NCBI RefSeq assembly: GCF_009650095.1
Contig: NZ_CP045915.1
Coordinates: 682,001 to 746,000, forward strand
Direction: 5' to 3'
Source of the DNA: Gracilibacillus salitolerans
GTDB taxonomy: Bacteria > Bacillota > Bacilli > Bacillales > Amphibacillaceae
DNA length: 64,000 nt
This document shows positions 35,473 through 44,149 of the stretch, piece by piece. The notes under the pieces are model-generated. The model was given only the letters and a program-made list of their open reading frames with translations, was not told the DNA's origin and did not search any database. Position numbers and translations under genes: made by a program. The first letter of the stretch is position 1. Each line of letters starts with the position of its first letter.

Positions 35473-36336
35473 ATGAGTCGTCGAAATGCTATTTTATTCA
35501 TATTGATTGCCGCCGTACTTTGGGGAACAACAGGTACGGCTCAAAGCTTTGCACCATCATCCGCACATCCTGTTGCTATTGGAGCCATTCGTTTGGCTAT
35601 CGGTGGAGTAGCTTTATTAGTATTTGTAGTTATACAAGGAAAGTTTTATATCAAAAGGTGGCCCAAGTTGACAACATTTTTAGCAGCATTATCGATGGCA
35701 GCTTATCAACCGCTTTTTTTCTCTGCGGTATCTTGGACAGGTGTAGCAGTTGGCACAGTGGTAGCAATTGGGAGTGCACCAATATTAGCAGGATTACTAG
35801 AATGGTTATTCTATCGAAATATCCCAGACCGAAGATGGTGGTTGGCTACTATTTTAGCGGTAGCAGGTTGTACATTACTAGCTTCTAATGAGGCGACAGT
35901 TACGATATCACCATTCGGGATTCTGATGGCTGTTGGAGCAGGTATATCCTTTGCAGCATATACCTTGTTTAGTAAAAAGTTATTGGAACAACATCGCTCA
36001 GAAACGGTTGTTGCAGTGGTGTTCACGTTTGCTGCGATTCTATTATCACCCATTTTATTCTTATATGATTTTTCTTGGTTACTGCAACCGAATGGCAGCA
36101 TCATAGCATTACATCTAGGGATTTTAGCAACAGCAATTGCTTACTTATTCTTTGCTCGTGGTTTATTAGGTACTTCTGTAGCAACAGCTGTGACACTTTC
36201 GCTTGCAGAGCCACTTACTGCGTCAGTTCTCGGAATTGTCGTGATAAAGGAAGCGATAACTGTACAAATAGTATTAGGTTTGTTACTCATTTTTACAGCA
36301 TTAATTTTTTTATCGTTTCGAAAATCTTCACCGTAA
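35473..36336 (+). CDS. EamA/DMT-family transporter
   Basis: This 287-residue membrane protein has ten helices in two EamA repeats. The first includes LWGTTGTAQSFAPSSAHPVAIGAIRLAIGG, the second SFAAYTLFSKKLLEQH and ends TLSLAEPLTASVLGIVVIKEAIT. It belongs to the drug/metabolite transporter superfamily, which exports amino acids or metabolites; the substrate is unknown. ATG 35473 is chosen because GGGGGAG lies about 8 bases before it, while an in-frame ATG at 35443 has none. It is monocistronic, and the next gene has its own ribosome site 80 bases on. Confidence 0.9.
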   Translation: MSRRNAILFILIAAVLWGTTGTAQSFAPSSAHPVAIGAIRLAIGGVALLVFVVIQGKFYIKRWPKLTTFLAALSMAAYQPLFFSAVSWTGVAVGTVVAIGSAPILAGLLEWLFYRNIPDRRWWLATILAVAGCTLLASNEATVTISPFGILMAVGAGISFAAYTLFSKKLLEQHRSETVVAVVFTFAAILLSPILFLYDFSWLLQPNGSIIALHLGILATAIAYLFFARGLLGTSVATAVTLSLAEPLTASVLGIVVIKEAITVQIVLGLLLIFTALIFLSFRKSSP

Positions 36337-36422
36337 AATTAACCACTTCTACCAATAGATATATCATATTAACCATAATTTTGCGCATAATAAGTATATG
36401 ATTATATTATTGGAGGGTACAT

Positions 36423-37438
36423 ATGAGTGACAAAATGATACATCTAACATCAGGTGAAATTGCTTCATTATGGACGGGATATATGAATGACAGTATGGCA
36501 AAGTGCGTGTTAAGCTTTATGCTGAAACATATTGAAGACCCAGATATAAAACCAGTTGTACAGTTTGCTTATGACTTTTCTTCAAGCCATCTTGAACAAT
36601 TACTTACTATTTTCGGACAAGATAATTATGCGAACCTAATGGGTTTACTGAACGAGATGTTAACATGAATGCTCCATGGCTTTACACGGATATATTTTGC
36701 TTAAGCTATGTAAACCAAATGGCAAAAGTAGGGATGTTAACCTATAGTGGATTTATCTCTATGAGTGATAGGGAGGATATACGATATTACTTTACACAAG
36801 CTCTTAATGAGTCGACGAAGCTTTTTAATCAATCGAGCGAAATTGCTCTATCCAAAGGAGTAAATGTAAGGCATCCATATATCGAAGTGCCAAAAGAAAC
36901 GAATTATGTCCATAGTAAAAAATATATGAGTGGTTTAAATCCGCTGAATCAAAAAAGACCATTAAATGCCATTGAGATCTCCCATTTGTGTATGAATATT
37001 GAGACAAATGCAATTGGTTTAAAGTTATGTTTATCATTTGCCCAAACGTCACCAACGAAAGAAGTACAAGATTATATGCTTCGGGGAAAAGAAGTATCAA
37101 AGAAACATGTAAAGATTTTCTCTGAAACCCTATTGCAAGATGAGATCGAAACACCAAAGGTGCCCGATTTTGGTATGAGTGACTCGACTACTCAAACGTT
37201 TTCAGACAAGTTAATGATGTTTCATATGTCACTCATTGTATCAGCTGGAGTAGGCAATTATGCTACTGCTGCAGCTGCCAGTCAACGAAGTGATTTGATG
37301 GTTGATTATGAGCGTCTGTCGTTGGAAGTATCTCGGTTAGCTAAAAGCGGTGCAGATATTATGATCAAAAATAATTGGTTTGAACAACCTCCAGGAACGA
37401 AAGATCGCGAGAAGTTAGCTAGAAATAAAGAAGAATGA
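36423..37438 (+). pseudogene. DUF3231 protein, frameshifted
   Basis: ATG 36423 follows TTGGAGGG and opens the typical DUF3231 start (LTSGEIASLWTGYMNDSMAK). The frame ends at 36668. One base appears lost near 36633-36636: in the next frame PNGFTERDVNMNAPWLYTD continues without a break through NQMAKVGMLTYSGF to a normal end at 37438. Rejoined, the protein would be about 338 residues in two tandem DUF3231 halves, the usual size. DUF3231 proteins are common in sporeformers and some are spore- or stress-linked, but the function is not established. The second part could in principle start at ATG 36665. Confidence 0.8.
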
Positions 37439-37446
37439 TCTCAGAA

Positions 37447-37503
37447 AGTAGTTCCGTTTTGAAGTACCAGAATGTATTTCAAAATGAACTACTTTTTTCG
37501 TTA
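37447..37503. terminator. Bidirectional terminator
   Basis: AGTAGTTC and GTTTTGAA pair with TTTCAAAAT and GAACTACT, followed by TTTTTT on the plus strand. It lies between convergent genes. Confidence 0.75.
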
Positions 37504-37542
37504 TGAGTTATATACAAAACTATTGATCTCCAACGCTTCTCT

Positions 37543-38007
37543 TTACTGATATTTTATGGAGCTTCGCTTACTCAGAAGCATTTGCAATAGAAATCCTACA
37601 AGCATCCCTGGTAATACACTCAACATCGGTAGCCAGAGAGGCCCTAACAATACCTCAAACAAACTGAAAGTTGAGGAATAGATCGTTCCCACAGTTACGA
37701 AATAGGCGGAAAAAACAAATGGTAAGAAAGCATAGGGCTTCTCATCCCCACCTACATCACGATAAGCATCCCACATAGCAAAAAAATACAAACATGGATA
37801 AAACATAAGCCATTGAAAGTTTGCGTTTGCAATAGCCATTTCAATTTGGCCATAAAAACTAAAAATAATTACTTCGTTTAAATTTGACTGTACATTAATT
37901 AAAAACTCTAATCCAATTAAGATAATCCCCTTAACTAGTTTTCTATTGAGCACTTGAGCAAATCCAGGTAATGCGATACTCCATAATATAGCCTCTGTTG
38001 CCTTCAC
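37543..38007 (-). CDS. Conserved membrane protein of unknown function (154 aa)
   Basis: This is a four- to five-helix membrane protein with AILWSIALPGFAQVLNRKLVKGIILIG at the N-terminus, a fold-entry pattern shared with TM2-like proteins. It also has conserved-looking stretches FQWLMFYPCLYFFAMWDAYRDVGG near residue 65 and GPLWLPMLSVLPGMLVGFLLQ near 120. I recall similar proteins in many Bacillaceae with no known role. The start is ATG 38007 with AAAGGTG upstream. It lies downstream of the gerABC operon on the same strand, separated by about 300 bases in which nothing else is seen, so it is probably a separate unit. Confidence 0.7.
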   Translation of the reverse strand: MKATEAILWSIALPGFAQVLNRKLVKGIILIGLEFLINVQSNLNEVIIFSFYGQIEMAIANANFQWLMFYPCLYFFAMWDAYRDVGGDEKPYAFLPFVFSAYFVTVGTIYSSTFSLFEVLLGPLWLPMLSVLPGMLVGFLLQMLLSKRSSIKYQ

Positions 38008-38307
38008 ATTTCTAGCACCTTTCTTTTAGTGAGCAAAGTTATTGATATGGAAAGAAAAGGATGCTGAATAATTGAAAAAATTGAGGAGTATCTTTTATTT
38101 AGAGATATTACAGCAGTATTACGGTTCATTTTTACACCTTCTTAAATTGATCGTTAAGATTAGTATTCCAAATAATGGTATATAATATAACCAAAATATA
38201 GTTTTTTTATGGGATTATATAGAAAATACTTAGCTCTAGTTCAAAAGTTATCAAGCAAAAACTATGCCGTGACAGGGTGCAGTACAGAAGAAAATATTTA
38301 ATTAACC
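38008..38307. other. Intergenic region, nothing coding seen
   Basis: This is A/T-rich sequence downstream of the germination operon. It should hold the promoter of the 154-residue membrane protein. No hairpin with a T-run or known motif was found. Confidence 0.4.
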
Positions 38308-38451
38308 CTAAGCCTTTTTCTTCCAAGGAGGATCCCCATTTTGGTGTAGTTTTTGATTTATTTTATAAATAACGTAAGGCACTAAAAAACTTAATACCGT
38401 GCATACTAAAATTAATTTATCAGGCAATTTACCTAATATATTTTCCCACAT
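38308..38451 (-). CDS. Small single-helix membrane protein at the end of the ger operon (47 aa)
   Basis: ATG 38451 lies 8 bases after GGAG and 5 bases beyond the gerC stop. The product has one membrane helix (KLILVCTVLSFLVPYVIYKI) and a polar tail ending NGDPPWKKKA. It is too short to be noticed by length alone, but the ribosome site, the tight spacing after gerC and the clean helix support it. Some Ger operons encode a small D subunit that modulates the receptor, usually with two helices. This could be a one-helix counterpart, which is inference. Confidence 0.7.
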   Translation of the reverse strand: MWENILGKLPDKLILVCTVLSFLVPYVIYKINQKLHQNGDPPWKKKA

Positions 38452-38456
38452 CTTTA

Positions 38457-39635
38457 TCACTCCATTCCTTTGTCTTTTGCCTTATCTGAAGCTCCAATAG
38501 TTCTTACTATGGCGTTAGCTGATACATCTACTGTACTTTGTGAAAATAATTTATCCCCATGATCCCAATCGTTCTCAATCTCCTTCCAGTCATCATAGTG
38601 TTTTTGTCTTAAAATGGTACTGAATCCGAAAAAGTCAACTTCTAATTCCTGCTGTGCATTCTCCACTGTATTGGTAACAATTTTCTCCATTTTCTCCTTT
38701 ATCTGCTTTTCAATTTTATTTATATATGCTTGATCTAAAAGTGACCTACTTCCAAACATTTCAGCTATAGATCCTTCGGTATCAATCGATATCGATATTT
38801 TTATATTATCCTGATTTTTAGCATTTATCTTTATGGAACTCCTTGCAGTATTTATCTCATATATCATAAGTTGGCCATCGATATAAAAAAGTAACTCTCC
38901 ATTTGTAATATTCCCTTTAATTAGTCTTAAACCTTTTATGTCATCATCAGTAAGTGTTCCCACTTGGTGATCTGATTTTCCGTCAAATACGGCTACATCT
39001 TTATAACTAACATTATTCTCTGATAATGTTAAAAGTGGAAGAGCATAACTGTCTTTATTCAACAAATATCGATGTAGCATACCTATCCGAACTGGTTCGA
39101 TTAATTCTAATGATTTCACATTGTTGTCCATGATTTTGTTGATGAATCGAGAAGGAAGTTGCTCTGTTTCTGTTTGGATTCCAAGTACATCTTTTGCGTC
39201 TCCTTGTGATATCATCACCTTTATTCCTCTACGCATTTCATGATCACGAATGAAACTGTCCACTACACTAGAAAATAAATCTGGTTCACTTGCAACTTCA
39301 CTTGAAACGATTAAAATCTTTAAATGTTCATAGTTAGGGATCCAGTTTGTAAGACCTAACATCTCCCTGGAAATTTGAAACGAACTCTGTCCAGTAGCCG
39401 ATATATTTTTGAATGCAAATTTATCTCCTCCTCCATCTTGGCCGGGATTTGATAAGTTACCTGGTATAACAAACTGACTTGTAAGTGTTATATCGTATGT
39501 ACCGTCTTCTTTTTTATCAGCCATATCGATTGCACTTCCAATAACAAAGCCTCTCTCATCAATTGGTAATTCATCCCAACAACCAGTGAGTAAAACTAAT
39601 GTGAAGCAAGACAAAAGCATAAGAAAGTGCTTCAT
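38457..39635 (-). CDS. Germinant receptor C subunit (GerAC family lipoprotein)
   Basis: This is a lipoprotein subunit of a spore germinant receptor. The signal MKHFLMLLSCFTLVLLTGCWDELPIDERGFVIGSAID contains the lipobox LTGC and the family hallmark WDE.PI.ER.FV.G. The body (392 aa) ends in the C-terminal domain with AYINKIEKQIKEKMEKIV. It acts on the outer face of the spore inner membrane with the A and B subunits. ATG 39635 starts immediately after the gerB stop. An extra small membrane protein is encoded just downstream. Confidence 0.93.
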   Translation of the reverse strand: MKHFLMLLSCFTLVLLTGCWDELPIDERGFVIGSAIDMADKKEDGTYDITLTSQFVIPGNLSNPGQDGGGDKFAFKNISATGQSSFQISREMLGLTNWIPNYEHLKILIVSSEVASEPDLFSSVVDSFIRDHEMRRGIKVMISQGDAKDVLGIQTETEQLPSRFINKIMDNNVKSLELIEPVRIGMLHRYLLNKDSYALPLLTLSENNVSYKDVAVFDGKSDHQVGTLTDDDIKGLRLIKGNITNGELLFYIDGQLMIYEINTARSSIKINAKNQDNIKISISIDTEGSIAEMFGSRSLLDQAYINKIEKQIKEKMEKIVTNTVENAQQELEVDFFGFSTILRQKHYDDWKEIENDWDHGDKLFSQSTVDVSANAIVRTIGASDKAKDKGME

Positions 39636-39636
39636 A

Positions 39637-40734
39637 TTACTTCACCCTCCTTATTTTAGCGATAACAAATAATAAAATCACTACAAATACAGTGTATAGA
39701 ACCGAACTATAGCCAATAAATGATCCAAAGATTGAAACCTGAACTAAGTCTTGTGGGTACATACCGGTTACATATACAATCGGCGCAATGATAAAAATAA
39801 GATTTATTTTACCTATATTTGTAAAAATGGTATTAAGGGCGAGTACAGCAATATCGAATGCCATTGCAGTTGTGTTAAAAATGGCCATTATCCAAATAAC
39901 AAAGAATAACGATTCAAATCGTTCCAAAATACCACCTGGAATTTCCACAATTTTAGCAAGCTCTATTGACGGATACTGTAGATTGGAGGTAACAGAGTTT
40001 CCAAAAACTAGGATGCAGGTAAGGTAAAGTGATAAATATAATACGATCGGTATACACATTCCAAGTACAGCCATTTTTGGTGTGTTTTTTGGTTCTTTTA
40101 CAAGTGTGATATAAAACCACAGAATAACAAATCCTGCATAAGACAAAACACTATTTTTAACCCCTTCCATATATCCGCTAAAACTTGTCTCAAAAGTTGG
40201 CGATAAGAAGCCTAGATCAAACCAATTAATATTAAAGGCAATAACAATTAATGCAACAAATAATACAAATGGTAAGAACAATGTATTTAATCGAAATAAG
40301 CCTGTCCTTGAACCTGCTACAGCATAAATGATCAATAATAGAAACGTAAATGAAATGATTTCAACAGGTGTTTCTTTTAATAAATAATGCTTGGCAATAT
40401 CAGCGATTTGACGAACCTGTAAGGCAGTTACACTCATTGATAGAATCGCAAATAGAAATGTTAAAACAATTGCTATAGGTCTTGTAACAATAGCTGATGT
40501 ATAAGTTATAAAAGACTGATTTGGAAAGCTTGATGCCAATTTAGCAACAGACCAGGTGATCAGAAGGACAATCATCCCTCCAATCAATATGGATATCCAA
40601 CCATCAGATGCCATTGATACAGAGGCAACGCTTTGTGGTAGAGAAAGGATTCCAATACCAATTACAAAGGAAGGTACTGCCACCAAAATTTGCTTATCAG
40701 AAATCTTCTGATCAGCATATTCAAATCTTTTCAT
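39637..40734 (-). CDS. Germinant receptor B subunit (GerAB family permease)
   Basis: This integral membrane subunit has about ten helices (365 aa) of the APC-superfamily fold and binds the germinant in known receptors. It begins MKRFEYADQKISDKQILVAVPSFVIGIGILSLPQSVA, matching GerAB proteins, and has ILWFYITLVKEPKNTPKMAVLG in the middle and ESLFFVIWIMAIFNTTAMAFD near residue 275. ATG 40734 overlaps the gerA stop by 4 bases, so translation is coupled. The germinant cannot be read from sequence. Confidence 0.93.
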   Translation of the reverse strand: MKRFEYADQKISDKQILVAVPSFVIGIGILSLPQSVASVSMASDGWISILIGGMIVLLITWSVAKLASSFPNQSFITYTSAIVTRPIAIVLTFLFAILSMSVTALQVRQIADIAKHYLLKETPVEIISFTFLLLIIYAVAGSRTGLFRLNTLFLPFVLFVALIVIAFNINWFDLGFLSPTFETSFSGYMEGVKNSVLSYAGFVILWFYITLVKEPKNTPKMAVLGMCIPIVLYLSLYLTCILVFGNSVTSNLQYPSIELAKIVEIPGGILERFESLFFVIWIMAIFNTTAMAFDIAVLALNTIFTNIGKINLIFIIAPIVYVTGMYPQDLVQVSIFGSFIGYSSVLYTVFVVILLFVIAKIRRVK

Positions 40735-42290
40735 GACCTATTCTCCTTATCTGTTGACTGCTTATCATTCGTTTGCATATATTCAGGCCGTGTCGTTAAC
40801 AGTGGAATGGGTTTACGAAAAATAAGATCTTCCCAATCCTTAAAAAAGGTAGGTGCAAATGGAGTTGAATAAGGAACACCGATACTTTTAAGATTAACAA
40901 TATGAATGTTTACCATGATGTAACCGATAATGATCCCATAGAGCCCAAATGTCCCAGCCAAGAATATGAAACCAAACAAAATAATTCTGAAAGCAATTGC
41001 AATACTATATGCTGGTAAGGCGAACGACGCAATGGCATTAAGGGCAACGACAATCACCATGATAGGACTTACTATTCCCGCTTGTACGGCAGCATCTCCT
41101 ATAACTAGACCACCTACAATTCCAATGGTTTGTCCAATTGTCTTTGGCAATCGTACCCCTGCTTCTCGCAATAACTCCATGGTGATAGCCATAAGAACTG
41201 CTTCTATTAGAGGTGTAAAAGGAACACCTTCTCTTGATGCTGCAATGGAGAATGCTAAATTGGTTGGAATCATTCCTGGGTGAAAAGAAACTAATGCAAT
41301 ATATAATGATGGTAGGAATATAGCGATAAATGCTGCTATATAACGTAAGATTCTCAGCAAGGTTCCAATCGTCCATCGCTCATAATAATCTTCTGGGGAT
41401 TGCATAGCACCCCCTAATGTTGTTGGAGCAATTAAAACAAATGGGCTACCATCAAGCATAATGACAGCCTTTCCCTGCAAAAGAGCAGCGGAGGCTTTAT
41501 CAGGCCTCTCCGTATTCATAAGTTGAGGAAAAGGAGAAAGGTAGTTATCCTCAATCCATTGTTCGATAAAACCTGATTCCGGTGCGTCATCTGTGTCAAT
41601 GGAATCAAGCCGTCTTTTAATTTCCTTTAAGATATCTGGATGAATTACATCAGCTATATACGTTACTACTAGATTTTTCTTTGATCGTCTACCAATTTGA
41701 TACGTCTTAAATCGTAAATTTGGATCTTGGATATAACGGCGCATTAAAGCCATGTTCGTACGTAAATCTTCTACAAAACCATCTCTTGGACCACGAATCA
41801 ATGCTTCCGTTACAGGTTCTTGAATATCACGTTTGTCCCAACCTTGTGTTTTTATAATAAACACTTTATCTATACCATCTAAATAAAGTACGGTACTCCC
41901 ACTTAAAATTCCATTGGACACGTCATCTAATGTATATCCTATTTGAAGCGAGGTTGTAGAAAGAATTTCCTGATTTAATTCATCAAAGAGCTTTTGTTTA
42001 TTATCAGGTATTTGTTTTCCTTCTGTTTCTAGCTGTATATTTTCTATGATGTTATTTCTTACATATAGTCCATCCACTAATCCGTCTATGTAAACGGTGG
42101 CACACTGATGCTCTGAACCACGGACGGTAAATTTTCGAATCGCTAAGTCAGCTGGTTCATCTAATAAGTTCTTGGTATTTTGCAGGTTTGCATCTAGGTT
42201 TTTCACTAATTGAGTGATATTATTAGCTTCTTTTTCCTGCTTCTTTTTTCTATTTCGATTAAAAAAAGAATTTACGCGTATTTTAACCAC
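40731..42290 (-). CDS. Germinant receptor A subunit (GerAA family)
   Basis: This is the large receptor subunit of 519 aa. A soluble N-terminal region of about 300 residues (LDANLQNTKNLL, FVEDLRTNMALMRRYIQDPNLR) is followed by about five helices. It has the conserved core SPEDYYERWTIGTLLRILRY and the stretch EAVLMAITMELLREAGVRLPKTIGQTIGIVGGLVIGDAAV. These A subunits assemble into nutrient-gated channels. The start is GTG 42290, with only a weak GAG-rich site before it; no better in-frame start follows. It is the first gene of the ger operon. Confidence 0.93.
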   Translation of the reverse strand: MVKIRVNSFFNRNRKKKQEKEANNITQLVKNLDANLQNTKNLLDEPADLAIRKFTVRGSEHQCATVYIDGLVDGLYVRNNIIENIQLETEGKQIPDNKQKLFDELNQEILSTTSLQIGYTLDDVSNGILSGSTVLYLDGIDKVFIIKTQGWDKRDIQEPVTEALIRGPRDGFVEDLRTNMALMRRYIQDPNLRFKTYQIGRRSKKNLVVTYIADVIHPDILKEIKRRLDSIDTDDAPESGFIEQWIEDNYLSPFPQLMNTERPDKASAALLQGKAVIMLDGSPFVLIAPTTLGGAMQSPEDYYERWTIGTLLRILRYIAAFIAIFLPSLYIALVSFHPGMIPTNLAFSIAASREGVPFTPLIEAVLMAITMELLREAGVRLPKTIGQTIGIVGGLVIGDAAVQAGIVSPIMVIVVALNAIASFALPAYSIAIAFRIILFGFIFLAGTFGLYGIIIGYIMVNIHIVNLKSIGVPYSTPFAPTFFKDWEDLIFRKPIPLLTTRPEYMQTNDKQSTDKENRS

Positions 42291-42630
42291 CTCAAAATTC
42301 TCCGTTCTTCTTCTTTTGGTTTCCCAACTTCAACGGTTTCTATACAAAAGATACACTGTGGATGGCAATCATACTCAAAAGTAAATGAGGTTGTCCAATG
42401 CCGCTTTTTGTTTCGACGGGGGGAGCAAAAAATGGAATGCTAGTGTCGAATAAAAGAATTCTAAACGACGGTAGGTGCAAAAATAAGGAACTCCCATTGA
42501 ACAAAAGAACTTCAACTTTTTTATTTTCGTTCACTCGTTAAGGCAATCAGGTACGACAAGCTCTCATTACCTAAAGAAAAAGAGCTACCATAAGTCAATT
42601 GTGAGAACTTATGGGACAGCCCCATTACTC
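42291..42630. other. Intergenic region upstream of gerA with a terminator-like hairpin
   Basis: CCATAAGT and ACTTATGG (42589-42616) form a hairpin next to GGGACAGCCCC, a motif common at Bacillales gene ends. The sequence from 42300 to 42588 shows no supported gene and should contain the gerA promoter. Confidence 0.45.
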
Positions 42631-42885
42631 TTAAACTACTCGACGATCCCAATGTCTATGAGTTGCAATCGCCTTAATAAATTCTTGGACAAATGTGTTG
42701 ATATTATCTGCTGTCACCACTCCGGGGCTACCTTGATAATTATTTACTTCTAACAACTGTATTCCTTCGTGAGTAGCACCAATCGGCTTATAATGAGAAA
42801 AAGCATCATCAATAAAGTACGCTACATACTTGTTGAATTTCTTGTTTTCATTGCTCCCTAATTTGGAGGAAGGGCTTTAGCTATC
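42631..42885 (-). pseudogene. Large-subunit heme catalase, C-terminal fragment
   Basis: The frame reads KKFNKYVAYFIDDAFSHYKP, IGATHEGIQLLEVNNYQG, PGVVTADNINTFVQEF and ends AIATHRHWDRRVV before the stop at 42631. This is the C-terminal DJ-1/PfpI-like (class I glutamine amidotransferase fold) domain carried by large-subunit KatE-type catalases, which ends with a HRHW..R motif. The heme-binding core of 500 residues or more is absent, and an in-frame stop lies just before the fragment. It is a relic of a deleted catalase gene. Confidence 0.7.
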
Positions 42886-42887
42886 AG

Positions 42888-43058
42888 TTATATAGTTGGA
42901 TAATAGGGTTTATATTTAGGATTAGCGTAATAAGGTGGTCTTAATCCAATTGTCGGGAGCTTCCATGATGAAGGATTATTATCGTATATAAGATTTGCCT
43001 TTTTAAGAGATTCAGACATCAATAAGTACTTTACTTCTGGATTATAATAATATCGCAT
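42888..43058 (-). CDS. Small Tyr/Pro/Asn-rich protein (56 aa)
   Basis: ATG 43058 has a strong GGAGGTG site 5 bases upstream. The product begins MRYYYNPEVKYLLMSESLKK and ends in GLRPPYYANPKYKPYYPTI, rich in Tyr, Pro and Asn, without a signal peptide or helix. The composition resembles small spore-coat or spore-surface proteins, but I do not recognise the family. It abuts the catalase fragment, so it may be either a real small gene or the intact head of a deleted locus. Confidence 0.5.
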   Translation of the reverse strand: MRYYYNPEVKYLLMSESLKKANLIYDNNPSSWKLPTIGLRPPYYANPKYKPYYPTI

Positions 43059-43193
43059 TTTTTCACCTCCTAATATTAGACTATGCCCTTCTTTCTTACA
43101 GAGAGCCAGTTCACTTTTCTAAAAAAGACAAACACGACAATCGCCTAACAGACATAGAGTACTTCATATAGAATTTTAGGAGGGGGCTTTAAA

Positions 43194-44111
43194 ATGTCTG
43201 ACAAAGGGCCAAGCCAAGGAGATTATCCGATGTACCCCAATTACGGTAAGATAACCCGTTATGAAGAGGTTGCCTTGACGGTACCTGAACAACGTCAATA
43301 TCGACAACCAGGAGTAGAAGATTTAATGGTACCAAAACCCATTATTGAAAATCCCAACTATAAGGGGAGTGGAAAGTTACAAGATAAAGTAGCATTAATT
43401 ACAGGTGGAGACAGTGGAATGGGGGCAGCAGCTGCGATTGCTTTTGCAAAAGAAAGAGCGAACGTAGCCATTGCTTATTTAGATGAACATGATGATGCCA
43501 ATCGAACTAAAAAACGAATTGAGGAGCTAGGCAAAAGTTGTTTGCTGTTACCAGGAGATCTAAGAGAAAAGCAACAATGTATTGATATAGTGGAAAAGAC
43601 AGTAGAAACTTTTGGTCAATTAGATATTTTATGCAATCATGTCGGGATTCAATTCCAACAGTTAAGTTTAGAAGATATTACAGATGAACAATTCGATGAC
43701 ACGTTTAAAGTGAATATATATTCCCATTTTTATACAACAAGAGCGGCATTAAAATACTTAAAAGCGGGCAGTTCGATCATTAATACTTCCTCTGTTGTTA
43801 CATTTTACGGATACGATCAATTGATTGATTATACAGCGACTAAAGGAGCAAATATCGGATTTACACGTGCACTTGCCAGAAATCTAGTCAAGAAAGGGAT
43901 AAGAGTAAATGCCATTGCTCCAGGCCGGTTTTGGACACCATTAATACCTTCTAGTTTTTCTACCGATGAAGTTGCACTTGCAGGTAACCCGATGGATCGC
44001 CAGGGTCAACCGTTTGAAATCGCACCAACATTTGTCTATCTTGCCTCTGACGACTCCCAGTTTGTCACAGGACAAAAACTTCATGTAAATGGTGGGCAAA
44101 TATTTGGGTAG
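43194..44111 (+). CDS. Short-chain dehydrogenase/reductase (YhdF/YdaD-like stress type)
   Basis: This is a 305-residue SDR with the N-terminal extension of about 55 residues ([30 protein letters not shown]) typical of the general-stress group including B. subtilis YhdF and YdaD. The Rossmann motif is [12 protein letters not shown], the usual NNAG site is replaced by CNHVG, and the catalytic residues are Ser in INTSSVV and YTATK. ATG 43194 follows TTAGGAGGGGG. The substrate, perhaps a sugar or polyol, is not established. Monocistronic. Confidence 0.88.
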   Translation: MSDKGPSQGDYPMYPNYGKITRYEEVALTVPEQRQYRQPGVEDLMVPKPIIENPNYKGSGKLQDKVALITGGDSGMGAAAAIAFAKERANVAIAYLDEHDDANRTKKRIEELGKSCLLLPGDLREKQQCIDIVEKTVETFGQLDILCNHVGIQFQQLSLEDITDEQFDDTFKVNIYSHFYTTRAALKYLKAGSSIINTSSVVTFYGYDQLIDYTATKGANIGFTRALARNLVKKGIRVNAIAPGRFWTPLIPSSFSTDEVALAGNPMDRQGQPFEIAPTFVYLASDDSQFVTGQKLHVNGGQIFG

Positions 44112-44121
44112 ATAGATAAGT

Positions 44122-44149
44122 GGTTGAGTAAGCCAGGACTTACTCAACC
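44122..44149. terminator. Bidirectional terminator
   Basis: GGTTGAGTAAG pairs perfectly with CTTACTCAACC over a 6-base loop. It overlaps the 3' end of the amino-acid permease gene on the minus strand. Confidence 0.7.

Noticed and set aside
42340..42534. 64-codon minus-strand frame upstream of gerA
   Set aside because: Hydrophobic but lacks a ribosome site and any family resemblance; treated as intergenic.
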